This document shows positions 23,986-33,527 of a stretch of 64,000 nt of DNA, piece by piece. Below the pieces are notes generated by a model that was not told the origin of the DNA, made no database searches, and saw only the letters and a program-made list of their open reading frames with translations. The stretch is taken from contig NC_091676.1 of the NCBI RefSeq assembly GCF_042453785.1, forward strand, positions 25,465,001 through 25,529,000. Reading direction: 5' to 3'. Positions within the stretch are counted from its first letter, which is position 1. Each line of letters opens with the position of its first letter. The position numbers and the translations under genes are program-made. The stretch comes from Malus domestica (Eukaryota > Streptophyta > Magnoliopsida > Rosales > Rosaceae).

Positions 23986-24194
23986 ATTGCTACCGAATAG
24001 AATTGGGCTTCCAAGGCAGTGAGGCCCAACAGTTCCCAATAGGCGGCATCTTAAGTCTTGAGGCAAAACGACAGCGTCCAAGCGTAGTTTATGCGAGTTA
24101 TACGTTGTTTCAGCACAGGTCGATCATTGAGCCGCGTTAATAGGAAGAAGACGGAGAAGAACCCTCTAGGGTTTACCGGATAAAGCTCTACCAG
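23986..24194 (+). promoter_or_regulatory. SNRNP40 promoter and 5'-UTR exon
   Basis: Holds site II-like motifs (ATTGGGCTT near 24003, GAGGCCCAAC near 24022) and a telo-box-like CTAGGGTTTA near 24165, a combination common upstream of plant housekeeping genes. CTACCAG|GTACAC at 24194/24195 looks like a splice donor, and the acceptor TTGTATTGTAG at 29189-29199 precedes the coding exon. The exon is inferred from these signals only. Confidence 0.5.
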
Positions 24195-24782
24195 GTACAC
24201 CCACGCACGCACGCACTCTCTCTCTCTCTCTAAGATATGCTTTGGTCTGAATCTCAGTAAATATTAACTGTTTGAGAATTTCGGGAAAGTATGCTTTGCT
24301 ATTTTCTGATAAACGTTGCAAAGAGGAACGAAATAGAAACTAGGGTTTGTCTTGGTTGATGCGTGGAGGGGTTTTGATTGTGCTTGAATTATGTGAAATG
24401 GCCATAAGTTAACAGTCAAGATCTGTGAGTTTGTTTGATAGAACCCCACTTCAACCTTTACTCAAATGCAAGATATACTAACAAGAACACTAATACAATC
24501 AAATATTCATTCCCCCATTGCATCTGCACATATCTCAGCTTATATAGCTGGTTGCAGGCTAAAGAAATCCAACTCAACAATTGACACCTGGCTAACTAAG
24601 TGAAGCCACTTGGCATCCTAACATTACCCCTCCCTTAGAAATCAACCTTGTCCTCAAGGTTTAGCTTTGAAAATTCCAGTAGCATTCTTTTGATTATGAT
24701 TTGGCAATGGATCCAACTACCATAGGTTGATCTAGAGACAATGAGCGACATAAGCCAGTAGTATATAGCAGCAGCATTCCTA

Positions 24783-25313
24783 TTAATTTGCTGCAGCAAT
24801 ATGCTTCCACAAGTAGTATGAGGACTGATATGTTTTTCCCTTGTAAACGAGCAACAACATATGTACTGAACTAATGAAACCATAAGTCTGCTTCCACCAA
24901 AAGCTCACTGCTGAAAACATTAACTCCACATTACACCCTGTCCAAAATTGAGCAATGATATTGACCATACAATCAGAATTTCCAGCATGCATAAGGATAC
25001 CCAATGCAACTATGCACACCACTACTCCATACATTTCAATACCCACTTGAACAGCCTGACTTGTACCTCTACTCTCAAAGTATCCAGCAAGCAAAGAATT
25101 CCAAGAAATATTTGGTTTAGTAATTTCACACAAATCTGGGTCCAAGAAAAACCTCAAGGCATTATGCTCATTGCCACACCTAGAGTCCAGATGCATAATG
25201 ACACTACTCACATGAATTGAGCACCTACATAGAAAGTCCACCAGTACACCAACCCTATGAATTTTTTTCCTTTCTTTCTCAGCAAACAAGGCACCAATCA
25301 CAGCAATAAACAC
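24783..25313 (-). CDS. ORF3 of the LTR element, possible membrane protein
   Basis: 176-codon open frame between ORF2 and the 3' LTR. It has hydrophobic stretches (VGIEMYGVVVCIVALGILMH; FISSVHMLLLVY) and several cysteines. No start ATG at the 5' end of the open frame. It could be a decayed coding segment or a chance frame. In position it is where some plant LTR elements carry an extra env-like frame, but I see no specific similarity. Confidence 0.3.
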   Translation of the reverse strand: MFIAVIGALFAEKERKKIHRVGVLVDFLCRCSIHVSSVIMHLDSRCGNEHNALRFFLDPDLCEITKPNISWNSLLAGYFESRGTSQAVQVGIEMYGVVVCIVALGILMHAGNSDCMVNIIAQFWTGCNVELMFSAVSFWWKQTYGFISSVHMLLLVYKGKTYQSSYYLWKHIAAAN

Positions 25314-25573
25314 AAAATTACAACCATGCTCGTAGTATTATTTGGAAATTTGTGTATTAATACCAGCGGCCATATCGGTTGACAAGAATCTGCCCTCTCA
25401 ATTGGCAACCCTCAAGTTTTGCTCAACACAGTATTTCCCACAATCCAATTTGTTTTACCAATTGAGATGAGTATGAAACGTAAAGCCTCATCTACAATCC
25501 AAGGTGTAAATGCAAATATAGCTTTTACAATGGGCAGCAAAGTAGTACTAGCTTCCTAGATCAAATTAGTTCT

Positions 25574-26815
25574 CTAGAGAGTTAACAATAACAAACCCAA
25601 AACACTAGACCCATCGTTTAGTTTTGGCATGTGCATTGCACCAGTGATGGCAACATCCAATTTCCTGTGCTCAACATATTTACTACTAAGATGGTAAAGA
25701 ATACCATGGTCACTCATTGTCATCATTCTTCTACCAGTTAATATACCACCCTCAAGTAAATGACTAGTATCTGGCAAACCAAAAGATCCATAAACATTCC
25801 TTTCAAATGTTAGTTTCTTTTGCCCGTAAAAGCTATGAACCAGATAATCCTCCCTAACATTTGGGGATTTCTTCTTCCCTGCCCCGCTCAATTGAATATT
25901 TGAACTATAAAATTCTCCACCTACAACCTCAAATATTCCATCTTGGCTACATTCAATAGAATCTCCAGATGCATTCATACAAGAAAAATGAATATTCAGA
26001 GTAACCATATACCTGAATTTTGAGCCTCTACCCTTATCTTGAATACCCTTGCAATAGTACATGTCATAATTGACAACAACAAGACAATTTGAGTCAGGAA
26101 TTTCATCAAACACGTTGAGAGCAAGACGAGTTTTCTCAGTAGGTACAATAAAGTGGTCAGCTTCCTCCAAAAAATTCCTCTTTTTTGCATTAAGAACAAA
26201 ACCCAACTCACAAATTGCCAGAAAATCCATTGAGTTGAATTCAAAGAGACAAACAGTTCCATCTTTGTTATATGCAGTAGCATTTTCAGATCGTTTTGTA
26301 CAAGAAGATATAAGGATTGTACTAATCTTGTACCTGAATATTCTCGAATGGTCCTTCCAAATCTTGTCTTTTGCCAAACCACCACCTTTATCACGAATTC
26401 CTTTATGGTAGTGGAATTGAAGAATAAGAACAACACCAGTAGAAGCATCATCTTGCACCAAAATGGTTTCAACTTTTCCTCTGGTGTCAGAAATCGGCAT
26501 ATGATAGCCCAACTGAAAATCACAATATATTGAGTGTGACCTTTCATCAAACACCTGGGTTGCAGGTGAATCAATTTTCACGAACCTATCATCAGAAACA
26601 GGAATTGTGAAAATGAAATCCTGGACCACATCGTTCTTGCAACTAGATTCACAAATAGATGAAGGCGCCATCCCGAACTGAATGAATTTATGTCCAAAAG
26701 AAGTAGCCAAGCCATTACGAAATGTAGCTTGAACCTTGGATTTCCTGCAATCAGAATCAAGAACTAGAGAAGCTACTACAAAATCTTCAACTTTCTTGTT
26801 GAATAAAGAAACCAA
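25574..26815 (-). CDS. ORF2 of the LTR element, unknown protein with duplicated module
   Basis: 413 codons without a stop. It contains two related modules. Module A is residues about 126-194 (VVLILQFHYHKGIRDKGGG, FRYKISTILISSC, DGTVCLFEF). Module B is residues about 245-303 (LVVVNYDMYYCKGIQDKGRG, FRYMVTLNIHFSC, DGIFEVVGGEF). The shared pattern is KGI-x-DKG-x-G, then FRY, then SC, then DG. I see no catalytic motif of a polymerase, protease or integrase. The frame has no ATG near its start and reads on from ORF1 if one frameshift is allowed. An alternating hydrophobic pattern suggests beta strands; that is inference. Function unknown. Confidence 0.5.
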   Translation of the reverse strand: MVSLFNKKVEDFVVASLVLDSDCRKSKVQATFRNGLATSFGHKFIQFGMAPSSICESSCKNDVVQDFIFTIPVSDDRFVKIDSPATQVFDERSHSIYCDFQLGYHMPISDTRGKVETILVQDDASTGVVLILQFHYHKGIRDKGGGLAKDKIWKDHSRIFRYKISTILISSCTKRSENATAYNKDGTVCLFEFNSMDFLAICELGFVLNAKKRNFLEEADHFIVPTEKTRLALNVFDEIPDSNCLVVVNYDMYYCKGIQDKGRGSKFRYMVTLNIHFSCMNASGDSIECSQDGIFEVVGGEFYSSNIQLSGAGKKKSPNVREDYLVHSFYGQKKLTFERNVYGSFGLPDTSHLLEGGILTGRRMMTMSDHGILYHLSSKYVEHRKLDVAITGAMHMPKLNDGSSVLGLLLLTL

Positions 26816-27360
26816 CTCCTTTGCGGTGCCTGCCTTGCAATAGAATCAAGAAATGGAGGAATTTTCACAGAATCTTTAGCTTCCCTGTCGAACAAATTGA
26901 AAACCTTTTCGTCCTCCACAGCCAAAGCTTTCCAAAAAAACCCATAACTTTCCTCAAATTTGGAATTGGAACGAAATATTGCAGAACCATCATCGTCGTG
27001 TTTGCTGTAGTCACGAACTTTCTTGAATCTCTTCAATATGGGTCGTAAACAAGGACGAGTCTTGGGCTTGTAACTTTGATGAAATTGAGAGAATTGATTC
27101 ACTCTCTCTTTGGTATGAATTTTTTTCTCATGGAAGGATTGAAGCTTGAGAACGACTTGGTTCGATTTCTCAAAAGAGATGGGAGATGCCATTTTGATGA
27201 ACAACAGATGCGAACCCATATCGCATTTGTCCACAAAATCGTGGTATAGTTTCTCGAATCGAGCATCAAAAGAATCTTGACGAGCTTCCATGGTGTCAAA
27301 TCGCTGGATTAGCACATTGAGAGTGTTGTTAATCGCAGCAAGATGGTTATGAATTTCCAT
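26776..27360 (-). CDS. ORF1 of the LTR element, unknown coiled-coil protein
   Basis: 194 codons from the first ATG after the primer site. The N-terminus (HLAAINNTLNVLIQRFDTME, then ARQDSFDARFEKLYHDF) looks like an amphipathic coiled coil, which in many plant LTR elements opens the gag protein. A basic stretch follows (RPCLRPILKRFKKVRDYSK), then KFEESYGFFWKALAVEDEKV. No zinc knuckle is present. The end overlaps ORF2 by 40 bases in another frame. Upstream of the ORF2 start the ORF2 frame stays open, so the two probably formed one protein split by a frameshift near 26830. I do not recognise the protein. Confidence 0.5.
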   Translation of the reverse strand: MEIHNHLAAINNTLNVLIQRFDTMEARQDSFDARFEKLYHDFVDKCDMGSHLLFIKMASPISFEKSNQVVLKLQSFHEKKIHTKERVNQFSQFHQSYKPKTRPCLRPILKRFKKVRDYSKHDDDGSAIFRSNSKFEESYGFFWKALAVEDEKVFNLFDREAKDSVKIPPFLDSIARQAPQRSWFLYSTRKLKIL

Positions 27361-27623
27361 GGCTTCCTTCGTCGACGCACGATTCAATCGGAAAAAGAGA
27401 AGGGATTGAGGAATCAAGACTGGCTCGATACCAATGATAGAACCCCCACTTCAACCTTTACTCAAATACAAGATATACTAACAAGAACACTAATACAATC
27501 AAATATTCATTCCCCCTTTGCATCTGCACATATCTCAGCTTATATAGCTGGTTGCAGGCTAAAGAAATCCAACTCAACAATTGACACCTGGCTAACTAAG
27601 TGATGCCACTTGGCATCCTAACA

Positions 27624-29199
27624 TTGTTAGTGGGCATTTGAAGTAGTTATTTATTTAATTATGTGTTAATTTTTAGACGGGGAATTTTGGATTGACTTGT
27701 AAACTTTTTCAGTCTAATTAATCGATTTGTTTTGTGAGATAGCTCATGGAAAAAGTGGAACAGTGGTGTGGTGCAGGGAAAAAAACTGATTGCATTCTAG
27801 AATTCATTGCCTTTTTAATTAACTTGGATTATGATACCAACACGCAAACCCCTGTATAATCAGGATTATGCTTTGATGGGGATGGATGGGGTTGGTGTTA
27901 CAGTTGGCTAGGCGAATTGGTTTACAATACAGTTGGGTCACGGAATTTTCAGTTACTTTAGAAAAGCTTAAATCCTGGGATGCCAGATTTCTACTAAGCA
28001 TACTATGAAAGAACTTGTAAACGGCTTACTATGAAAAGGCAAGGAAAGTGGACTTTCTCTCTTCTTCGACGAACTAGCAATACATTGTTTTCTTGTTTTT
28101 CTCCACCGTTTAGTAAAGATTTGGGCTTGCGGTTGTCTTGCTTTTTATCCTTTTGAGTGAATGGGTCTTTCTCATTCTATAGTGCTTTTATTGTGGAGCA
28201 ACTTCTTGACTTGATGGTGGCAGAGAGTTGATTCTTCCAACAATCCCACCAACATCCATTTCTCCTTGCAAACATCACTTCTTTGTTACGATAAATTTTA
28301 AGGTAACTGTTTTCACAGGTAACTATATGCACTGAAGTGGGATCACAAAACAAGCAGTTTCTTTTGTTTTTTTCCCTTCTGAGAATTAAGATCTTCAAAT
28401 CTCAGCTCACAAATCTTATCATGAGTGATTGTACTTGAATCTTGGGAATGGAAGAAGAAAGTTGAAGTTTTGAAGAGAATATAGATTTTTAGGCTTCATT
28501 TGTTTTCTCTGTACTTCCGAAACTGGGTCACAAAAGGTCATTTGTCTTTTTTTATTTCAAAAGCTAATCCTAGCGTTTCTTAGAAAATGCTCATTTGGAT
28601 TGTAAGATAATGGATTATTTGCTCCATACGCACTTAACCTGTATGCTTAGGAGAGAGAGAGAGACCGCCTCTACTCTTGTTTGCATGGTGGCTAATATGT
28701 GGCTTCAGTTGTGTGATGCTGTCTGATGACAAATTGGAAATTGGCTCTGCTGTTACCTGTGGCTGCCTGCTGTCATTGTGGTTTTTTCTTACCCTGTGCA
28801 TGGATGAGGGACTTTAATGTTCCATGGAAGTTGGGCTAAATTTGTTAAAAAATAGGAATGCACTACAAAAATTAGATAGAAGGACTTGCAAGACGACTAG
28901 AAACAATACATTTGAGAGAACTTTCAAATGACTCCTTGAGTGGTGCTTTGTAGTGTATTGTAGTGTTTTAGTAGTAGCTATCAAGTGCTCGAGTAGTTCA
29001 TGGTAGCGTCCAGTGCGTTTTAACTATTCTAAAGTTCTCTGGGACTCTGAAAGTCCCTCTTCAGTCTAAATTTCTATGTTTATGTACTTATTCTGGTTTG
29101 CCTAACTAGATTTTAAGCTCAAATAATTTGATGTTTGCAGGGTGTGATAGGTTATTTAATATATAACATATTTGCTTATTTATTTCATTTGTATTGTAG
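27624..29199 (+). other. Rest of the inferred SNRNP40 intron
   Basis: About 1.6 kb of T-rich, intron-like sequence with no coding similarity. Ends in the acceptor TTGTATTGTAG. Confidence 0.5.
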
Positions 29200-29252
29200 G
29201 ATTCGATCTCACAGGAACCAACTGTTTGCTGTTCAAATACCAGACAGAATCA

Positions 29253-30287
29253 ATGATGCATTTTGCTCCTAGTGAGGGTGAAAATGCTTTGTCGGTTGTT
29301 GGTCCAAGGCCAATGGATTTGTCTACATACAATGGTCGCCCAGCACCTGGACCAAATGGGAAACAAAGGACTTCCAGCTTGGAATCACCGATCATGTTGC
29401 TGACAGGCCATCAGAGTGCTGTATACACAATGAAATTTAACCCTGCTGGAACAGTTATTGCGTCTGGGTCCCATGACAAAGAAATCTTTTTATGGAATGT
29501 TCATGGGGAATGCAAGAACTTTATGGTTTTGAAGGGGCACAAGAATGCTGTATTGGATCTTCACTGGACAACCGATGGTTCACAGATTATATCAGCCAGT
29601 CCAGACAAAACTGTGGGGGCATGGGATGTTGAAACAGGAAAAAGGATAAAGAAGATGGCTGAGCACTCTTCGTTTGTGAATTCTTGCCATCCTGCTCGAA
29701 GGGGACCTCCTCTTATTGTCAGTGGATCTGATGATGGAACTGCCAAACTCTGGGATATGCGTCTGAGGGGAGCGATCCAAACATTCCCTGATAAATATCA
29801 AATTACAGCTGTCAGCTTCTCTGATGCATCCGATAAAATCTTTACGGGAGGTATTGACAATGACATTAAGGTATGGGATTTGCGCAAAGTTGAAGTAATG
29901 ATGACACTTCAAGGCCATCAAGATATGATAACAGGTATGTCATTGAGTCCTGATGGCTCTTATCTTCTGACTAATGGAATGGACAGCAAACTCTGCATTT
30001 GGGATATGCGCCCGTATGCACCGCAAAATCGCTGTGTGAAGATAATGGAAGGTCACCAGCACAATTTTGAAAAGAACCTGTTGAAATGTGGCTGGTCCCC
30101 TGATGGAAGCAAGGTCACGGCTGGCAGTTCTGATCGGATGGTCTACGTATGGGACACCACTTCCCGACGCATCTTGTATATGCTGCCTGGCCACAGTGGA
30201 TCCGTCAACGAGTCTGTTTTCCATCCCAACGAACCCATCATTGGATCGTGCAGTAGTGATAAACAGATCTATCTAGGGGAAATCTGA
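29253..30287 (+). CDS. SNRNP40: U5 snRNP 40 kDa protein (WD40)
   Basis: Uninterrupted 344-residue frame. I place the start at the first ATG after the inferred splice acceptor (MMHFAPSEGENALSVVGPRP), because the open frame upstream is intron. The N-terminus is Pro/Gly-rich (RPAPGPNGKQRTSSLESP) and is followed by seven WD repeats, starting at GHQSAVYTMKFNPAG and including IFLWNV, VGAWDV, AKLWDM, IKVWDL, LCIWDM and VYVWDT, and ending IYLGEI. These match the U5-40K/PRP8-binding protein of the spliceosome, which sits on the U5 snRNP near PRP8. The length equals that of plant homologues. Intronless coding part with a 5'-UTR intron is inferred here. No break seen. Confidence 0.92.
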   Translation: MMHFAPSEGENALSVVGPRPMDLSTYNGRPAPGPNGKQRTSSLESPIMLLTGHQSAVYTMKFNPAGTVIASGSHDKEIFLWNVHGECKNFMVLKGHKNAVLDLHWTTDGSQIISASPDKTVGAWDVETGKRIKKMAEHSSFVNSCHPARRGPPLIVSGSDDGTAKLWDMRLRGAIQTFPDKYQITAVSFSDASDKIFTGGIDNDIKVWDLRKVEVMMTLQGHQDMITGMSLSPDGSYLLTNGMDSKLCIWDMRPYAPQNRCVKIMEGHQHNFEKNLLKCGWSPDGSKVTAGSSDRMVYVWDTTSRRILYMLPGHSGSVNESVFHPNEPIIGSCSSDKQIYLGEI

Positions 30288-31671
30288 GCTTTACTGTTAT
30301 GTAATGAAACATCTACCTTTCTGTTGTGGTAGTGACTTGAACAGTCTTGAGTTTTCGAAGGATTTTATCGCGTCGTAGTTTTGAACTTGAATCTTGATGG
30401 ATTTATAGTTTGGTCTCTGAATTTCGCATGTCGTTGCTATGCTCACGGCGCCATGCTTGCCGCGTGCGGCGTCCCCAATATCCCACAGTTGCCCTCTTTT
30501 TTGGGTTACATTCATCGTGTTATATTTAGATTAAGTGAGTCGACATCTCCCCTGTATTTGTTATTTGTTTTGCAGAGTTGTTAAAGACGCAGCAAAAGTA
30601 TTTTAAGAATGCATGCATACATGATGAACTTACTCTCTGGGTTTGGATAATGAAGAATTTTTATCACTACTGGGAACGGGCGATGTGCTCCAATCTCTCA
30701 CTCGTATGTGTGATAATTTTAGTGAAATAATAGTCACATGCTCATGTTATTAGCACACCAAAAGATTGTTCATGTCAAAAGTCGTGATAATTTCAGTGCA
30801 ACATTTTAGTGATATTCTTTTTAACTAGTAGGTGAGAAATGTTAATTTCAAATTCATACACGAGTTCAAAACCAATTTAGTCTATGTATGGCAAGGAGTC
30901 TTTTCATGCTTGTTATCACTTTAATGTTTAATAAGAAGGTTTAGGCTTTACTAATAGAATATATAGTGCTTTTCTCGCTTGTTTAACTTAGTATTGCTTT
31001 GTGAGGATTTCTTCAATTACTCAAATATTTTTTTTTTTCAAACAAATGATATTGTTTGCATTAACCAAAAACTGAAAACAGAAAGAAAAAAAAAGGGATG
31101 GAACACCGAACCAAAATCGAAAAACCAAAAATTAAGAAAAAAAAAAAAAAAAGGGAACCGAATTCAACCAAATCGAATCTCTTTACACTTTATGAATGAT
31201 GCCAATGATGTTTCTTTTGTGAAACTTTACTGCCAAGTTTGAAACTAAGCCTAGGGATTTTTCAAGAAGCATACTTAGTTCAATTAGGGGGGATATTCCA
31301 ATGGTTATATATGAAAGTTTTGGAAGGCTTTGGAACTTGGAAGAACTTCTGTATTTGTTTACTTTTGGAATGGATACGGTGATCATTTTTCTTTACGATT
31401 GAGGTTGTTGATAGAATAAGATTGGTTCATATGATCTTGTATAGGTACAACTACCTTCCCACTTTTCCCATTTTCTTATTATTAGTGTATCAATGCAAGC
31501 CTCTTTTCTCAATTTCATATTAAAAAAAGATCAAGTTTTATAAAATAAAAAAACCGAAATCGAACCGAACAAAACCATATCGAATAAAAAGCGAACTAAC
31601 AAAAACCATAAGAAAATTTCGGTTCAGTTTCGATTTTGACAAAAAACCGAACCGAATGAAACTGAACCCCT
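30288..31671. other. SNRNP40 3' flank
   Basis: Contains the presumed 3' UTR, then AT-rich spacer. 31030-31170 and 31540-31665 are A-rich with ACCGAAC motifs of the kind found in degenerate DNA transposons. No gene seen. Confidence 0.45.
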
Positions 31672-31792
31672 TAGGCTAAGCCTCACAATGGGCTAGCAGT
31701 GGTTCAAATTCACCTACAGCGAGAATCGAAACCTAAAACCTCTCACCTACAGATAAAAAGAAATACCACTACTAAAGTAGCACTGAGTGACA
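31672..31792 (-). mobile_element. tRNA-related SINE, copy B
   Basis: Inverse of copy A: TTAGGCTAAGCCTCACAATG, GAGAATCGAAACC (B box on minus) and AAATACCACTACT (A-box side). The 3' tail is missing. Confidence 0.65.
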
Positions 31793-32335
31793 ATTACTCA
31801 AATATTGACCAACTGTAATTACTCGAATATCTATATATATAAAGGGAGAAGACTAAATAAGTGAAGCATTTCAAAATGTCAAAAAAGCCCCTTTGTTTTC
31901 TTCACAATCAAACCTTCAAAAGTTCAAAAAACTAGGACAAATTGGTAAAAAAAAAAAAAAACATAACCGAACAAAAAAAGGGTATTGGAAAAGACTAAAT
32001 TCAAAAACAAAAGCATTATAGTTATCAAATCTGAATCCACACTGGATCCCCTTTGTGAGAATTTTGGAGATCCGTCAATTGTGTCCGCTCATACATCCTG
32101 CGGTCAGAAATCATATTAAATTTATTTATTTAAAATTAAACACAAATAGTAATTGACAAAAATTGACTGCACGATGTACAATGAATAAATACGATTCATG
32201 AATCCTCAGGATCCTCACAAAGAGGATCCGGAGAGGATCCTGTTGGATAGTTATCCACTAAAAATTAGCAGTTTTGCGGTTTAAAAAGTAAAACAAAGAA
32301 AAAAGTGCGTCCAGCTCCTCATCTATCAATATATA
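31793..32335. repeat. A-rich repeat related to 32725-32930
   Basis: TATATATATAAAGGGAG at 31831 is followed by GTGAAGCATTTCAAAATG. A diverged copy with GTGAAGCATTTCGAAATG lies at 32730. The start resembles a Helitron 5' end, but I could not fix a matching 3' end. Confidence 0.4.
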
Positions 32336-32403
32336 CTAGCATTTGCCCACACACTTTGTGTGTATGAACACATTTTTTTAGAAAATGAGAAGGATAGAGG
32401 GGA

Positions 32404-32443
<40 letters not shown>

Positions 32444-32707
32444 GAACATGGGAGGAGTGGGAGGTTTTTGTTTTTGTTTTTTATTAATTTTATATATTAG
32501 AGATATTTTAATATCACCTGTTGGTGATGTTTCAATAAAAAATAGTAAAATTTGACCTGTGAAATTACATTATTGCCCATAATTTTTTTTTGTGATAGAA
32601 CACTAAGTTGTCTTTTCATCCTTTTTTAGTTGACAATGAGAGAGAACACTAAGTTGTCTTTTCATCCTTTTTTAGTTGACAATGAGAGTTTCATTAATTA
32701 GTAGAGA
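32336..32707 (-). mobile_element. Non-autonomous Helitron 1
   Basis: On the minus strand it starts TCTCTACTAATTAATG, with A before it, and ends GCAAATGCTAG with T after it. Nine bases before CTAG is the hairpin ACACACAAAGTGTGT. These are Helitron ends. A 45-bp unit (AGAACACTAAGTTGTCTTTT and following) occurs twice in tandem at 32597-32688. It also carries a GA-rich run at 32401-32445. Confidence 0.8.
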
Positions 32708-32964
32708 TAAAGCCAGAACAACAAAATGGTGAAGCATTTCGAAATGCCAAAAATGCCACTCTACTTTTTTTTTTTTAACAATCAAGTCCAAAAAAGAGTT
32801 TAGCCCATCTCATCATCTATAGTGTAGAAAATATCGTTTGTTAAAAAAAGTCCAAAAAAAAAAACAAAAATAGGACATACTGGTAAAAACGTATAACCGA
32901 ACATTCACTGTATTGAAAGAAAAAAATTAAATTTTTACTAAAAAGCAAGAAATACAAATAATAA
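32708..32964. repeat. Spacer between the Helitrons with SINE scrap
   Basis: A diverged copy of the 31840-32000 sequence, interrupted at about 32800-32842 by the 3' end of the SINE family (TAGCCCATC, GTGTAGAAAATATCGTTTGT). Confidence 0.5.
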
Positions 32965-33255
32965 TCTATTAATTAATGAAACTCTCTTTGTCAACCAAAA
33001 GAGGGTAAAAAGACAATTTAGTCTTCTATCACCCAAAAAAAATGATGGGCAATAATGTAATTTCACAAGTCCAAATTTTACTGTTTTTAATTGAGACCTC
33101 GCCTACAGGTGATGTTAAAATATCTCCAATATTTAAAATTAATTTTTTTTTTAAAAAAAAAACCTCCCACTCCCCCATGTTCTCTTGCTCCCTCTCTCCT
33201 TCTCATTTTTCTAAAAAATGTGTTCATTCACATAAAGTGTGTATGCAAATGCTAG
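32965..33255 (+). mobile_element. Non-autonomous Helitron 2
   Basis: Starts TCTATTAATTAATG after A and ends CAAATGCTAG before T, with hairpin CACATAAAGTGTG upstream of the end. It is a diverged, opposite-oriented copy of Helitron 1 without the 45-bp tandem duplication. Confidence 0.8.
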
Positions 33256-33260
33256 TAGTA

Positions 33261-33261
<1 letters not shown>

Positions 33262-33299
<38 letters not shown>
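33262..33299. repeat. (TAA)n microsatellite
   Basis: About twelve TAA/AAT units right after the Helitron 2 end. Confidence 0.95.
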
Positions 33300-33527
33300 G
33301 ACGGAAATTAAACCGAATACTGGTAAAACAAGTCCACATAATTGATAACTGACGAATGTAATATTGGTAACTGGTCTTGATTTAAAATAAAAAAATGAAA
33401 ACACAAAGAGACAGATGCAGTAAAAACACCAATAAAAAACAAAATAAAAAAAAATATTGGAAACTGAGGAAAGAAATGTGGGAGAGAAACTGTTGTTTTC
33501 AAACTGCTTTCAATTTACAGGCTCTCA

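Larger units (their letters stand above)
24436..27623 (-). mobile_element. LTR element with non-gag-pol open frames
   Basis: LTRs of 188 and 189 bases (24436-24623 and 27435-27623) differ at about four positions by eye. Perfect 5-bp duplications ttgtt flank the element (24431-24435 and 27624-27628). Orientation is minus: the LTR begins TGTTAGGATGCCAAGTGG and the primer site TGGTATCGAGCCAG (initiator-Met type) follows it, while AAGGGAGGGGTAA, a polypurine tract, precedes the other LTR near 24624-24637. The 2.8-kb interior has three long open frames, none with gag, protease, integrase, RT or RNase H motifs. It therefore depends on another element for movement. The short LTRs and their similarity show recent insertion. 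Confidence 0.9.
24195..29199 (+). other. Inferred 5-kb 5'-UTR intron of SNRNP40
   Basis: Bounded by GTACAC and ATTGTAG. It begins with a CT-rich run and hosts the complete LTR element 24436-27623. Outside that element (24195-24435 and 27624-29199) I see no gene. Confidence 0.5.

Noticed and set aside
26776..26830. Programmed frameshift between ORF1 and ORF2 of the LTR element
   Set aside because: The 40-base overlap would allow it, but I see no clear slippery heptamer with downstream structure, and simple decay by one indel explains it as well.
29172..29252. N-terminal extension of the SNRNP40 frame
   Set aside because: The extension would cross the acceptor ATTGTAG and has no similarity to the U5-40K N-terminus, which starts at the ATG at 29253.
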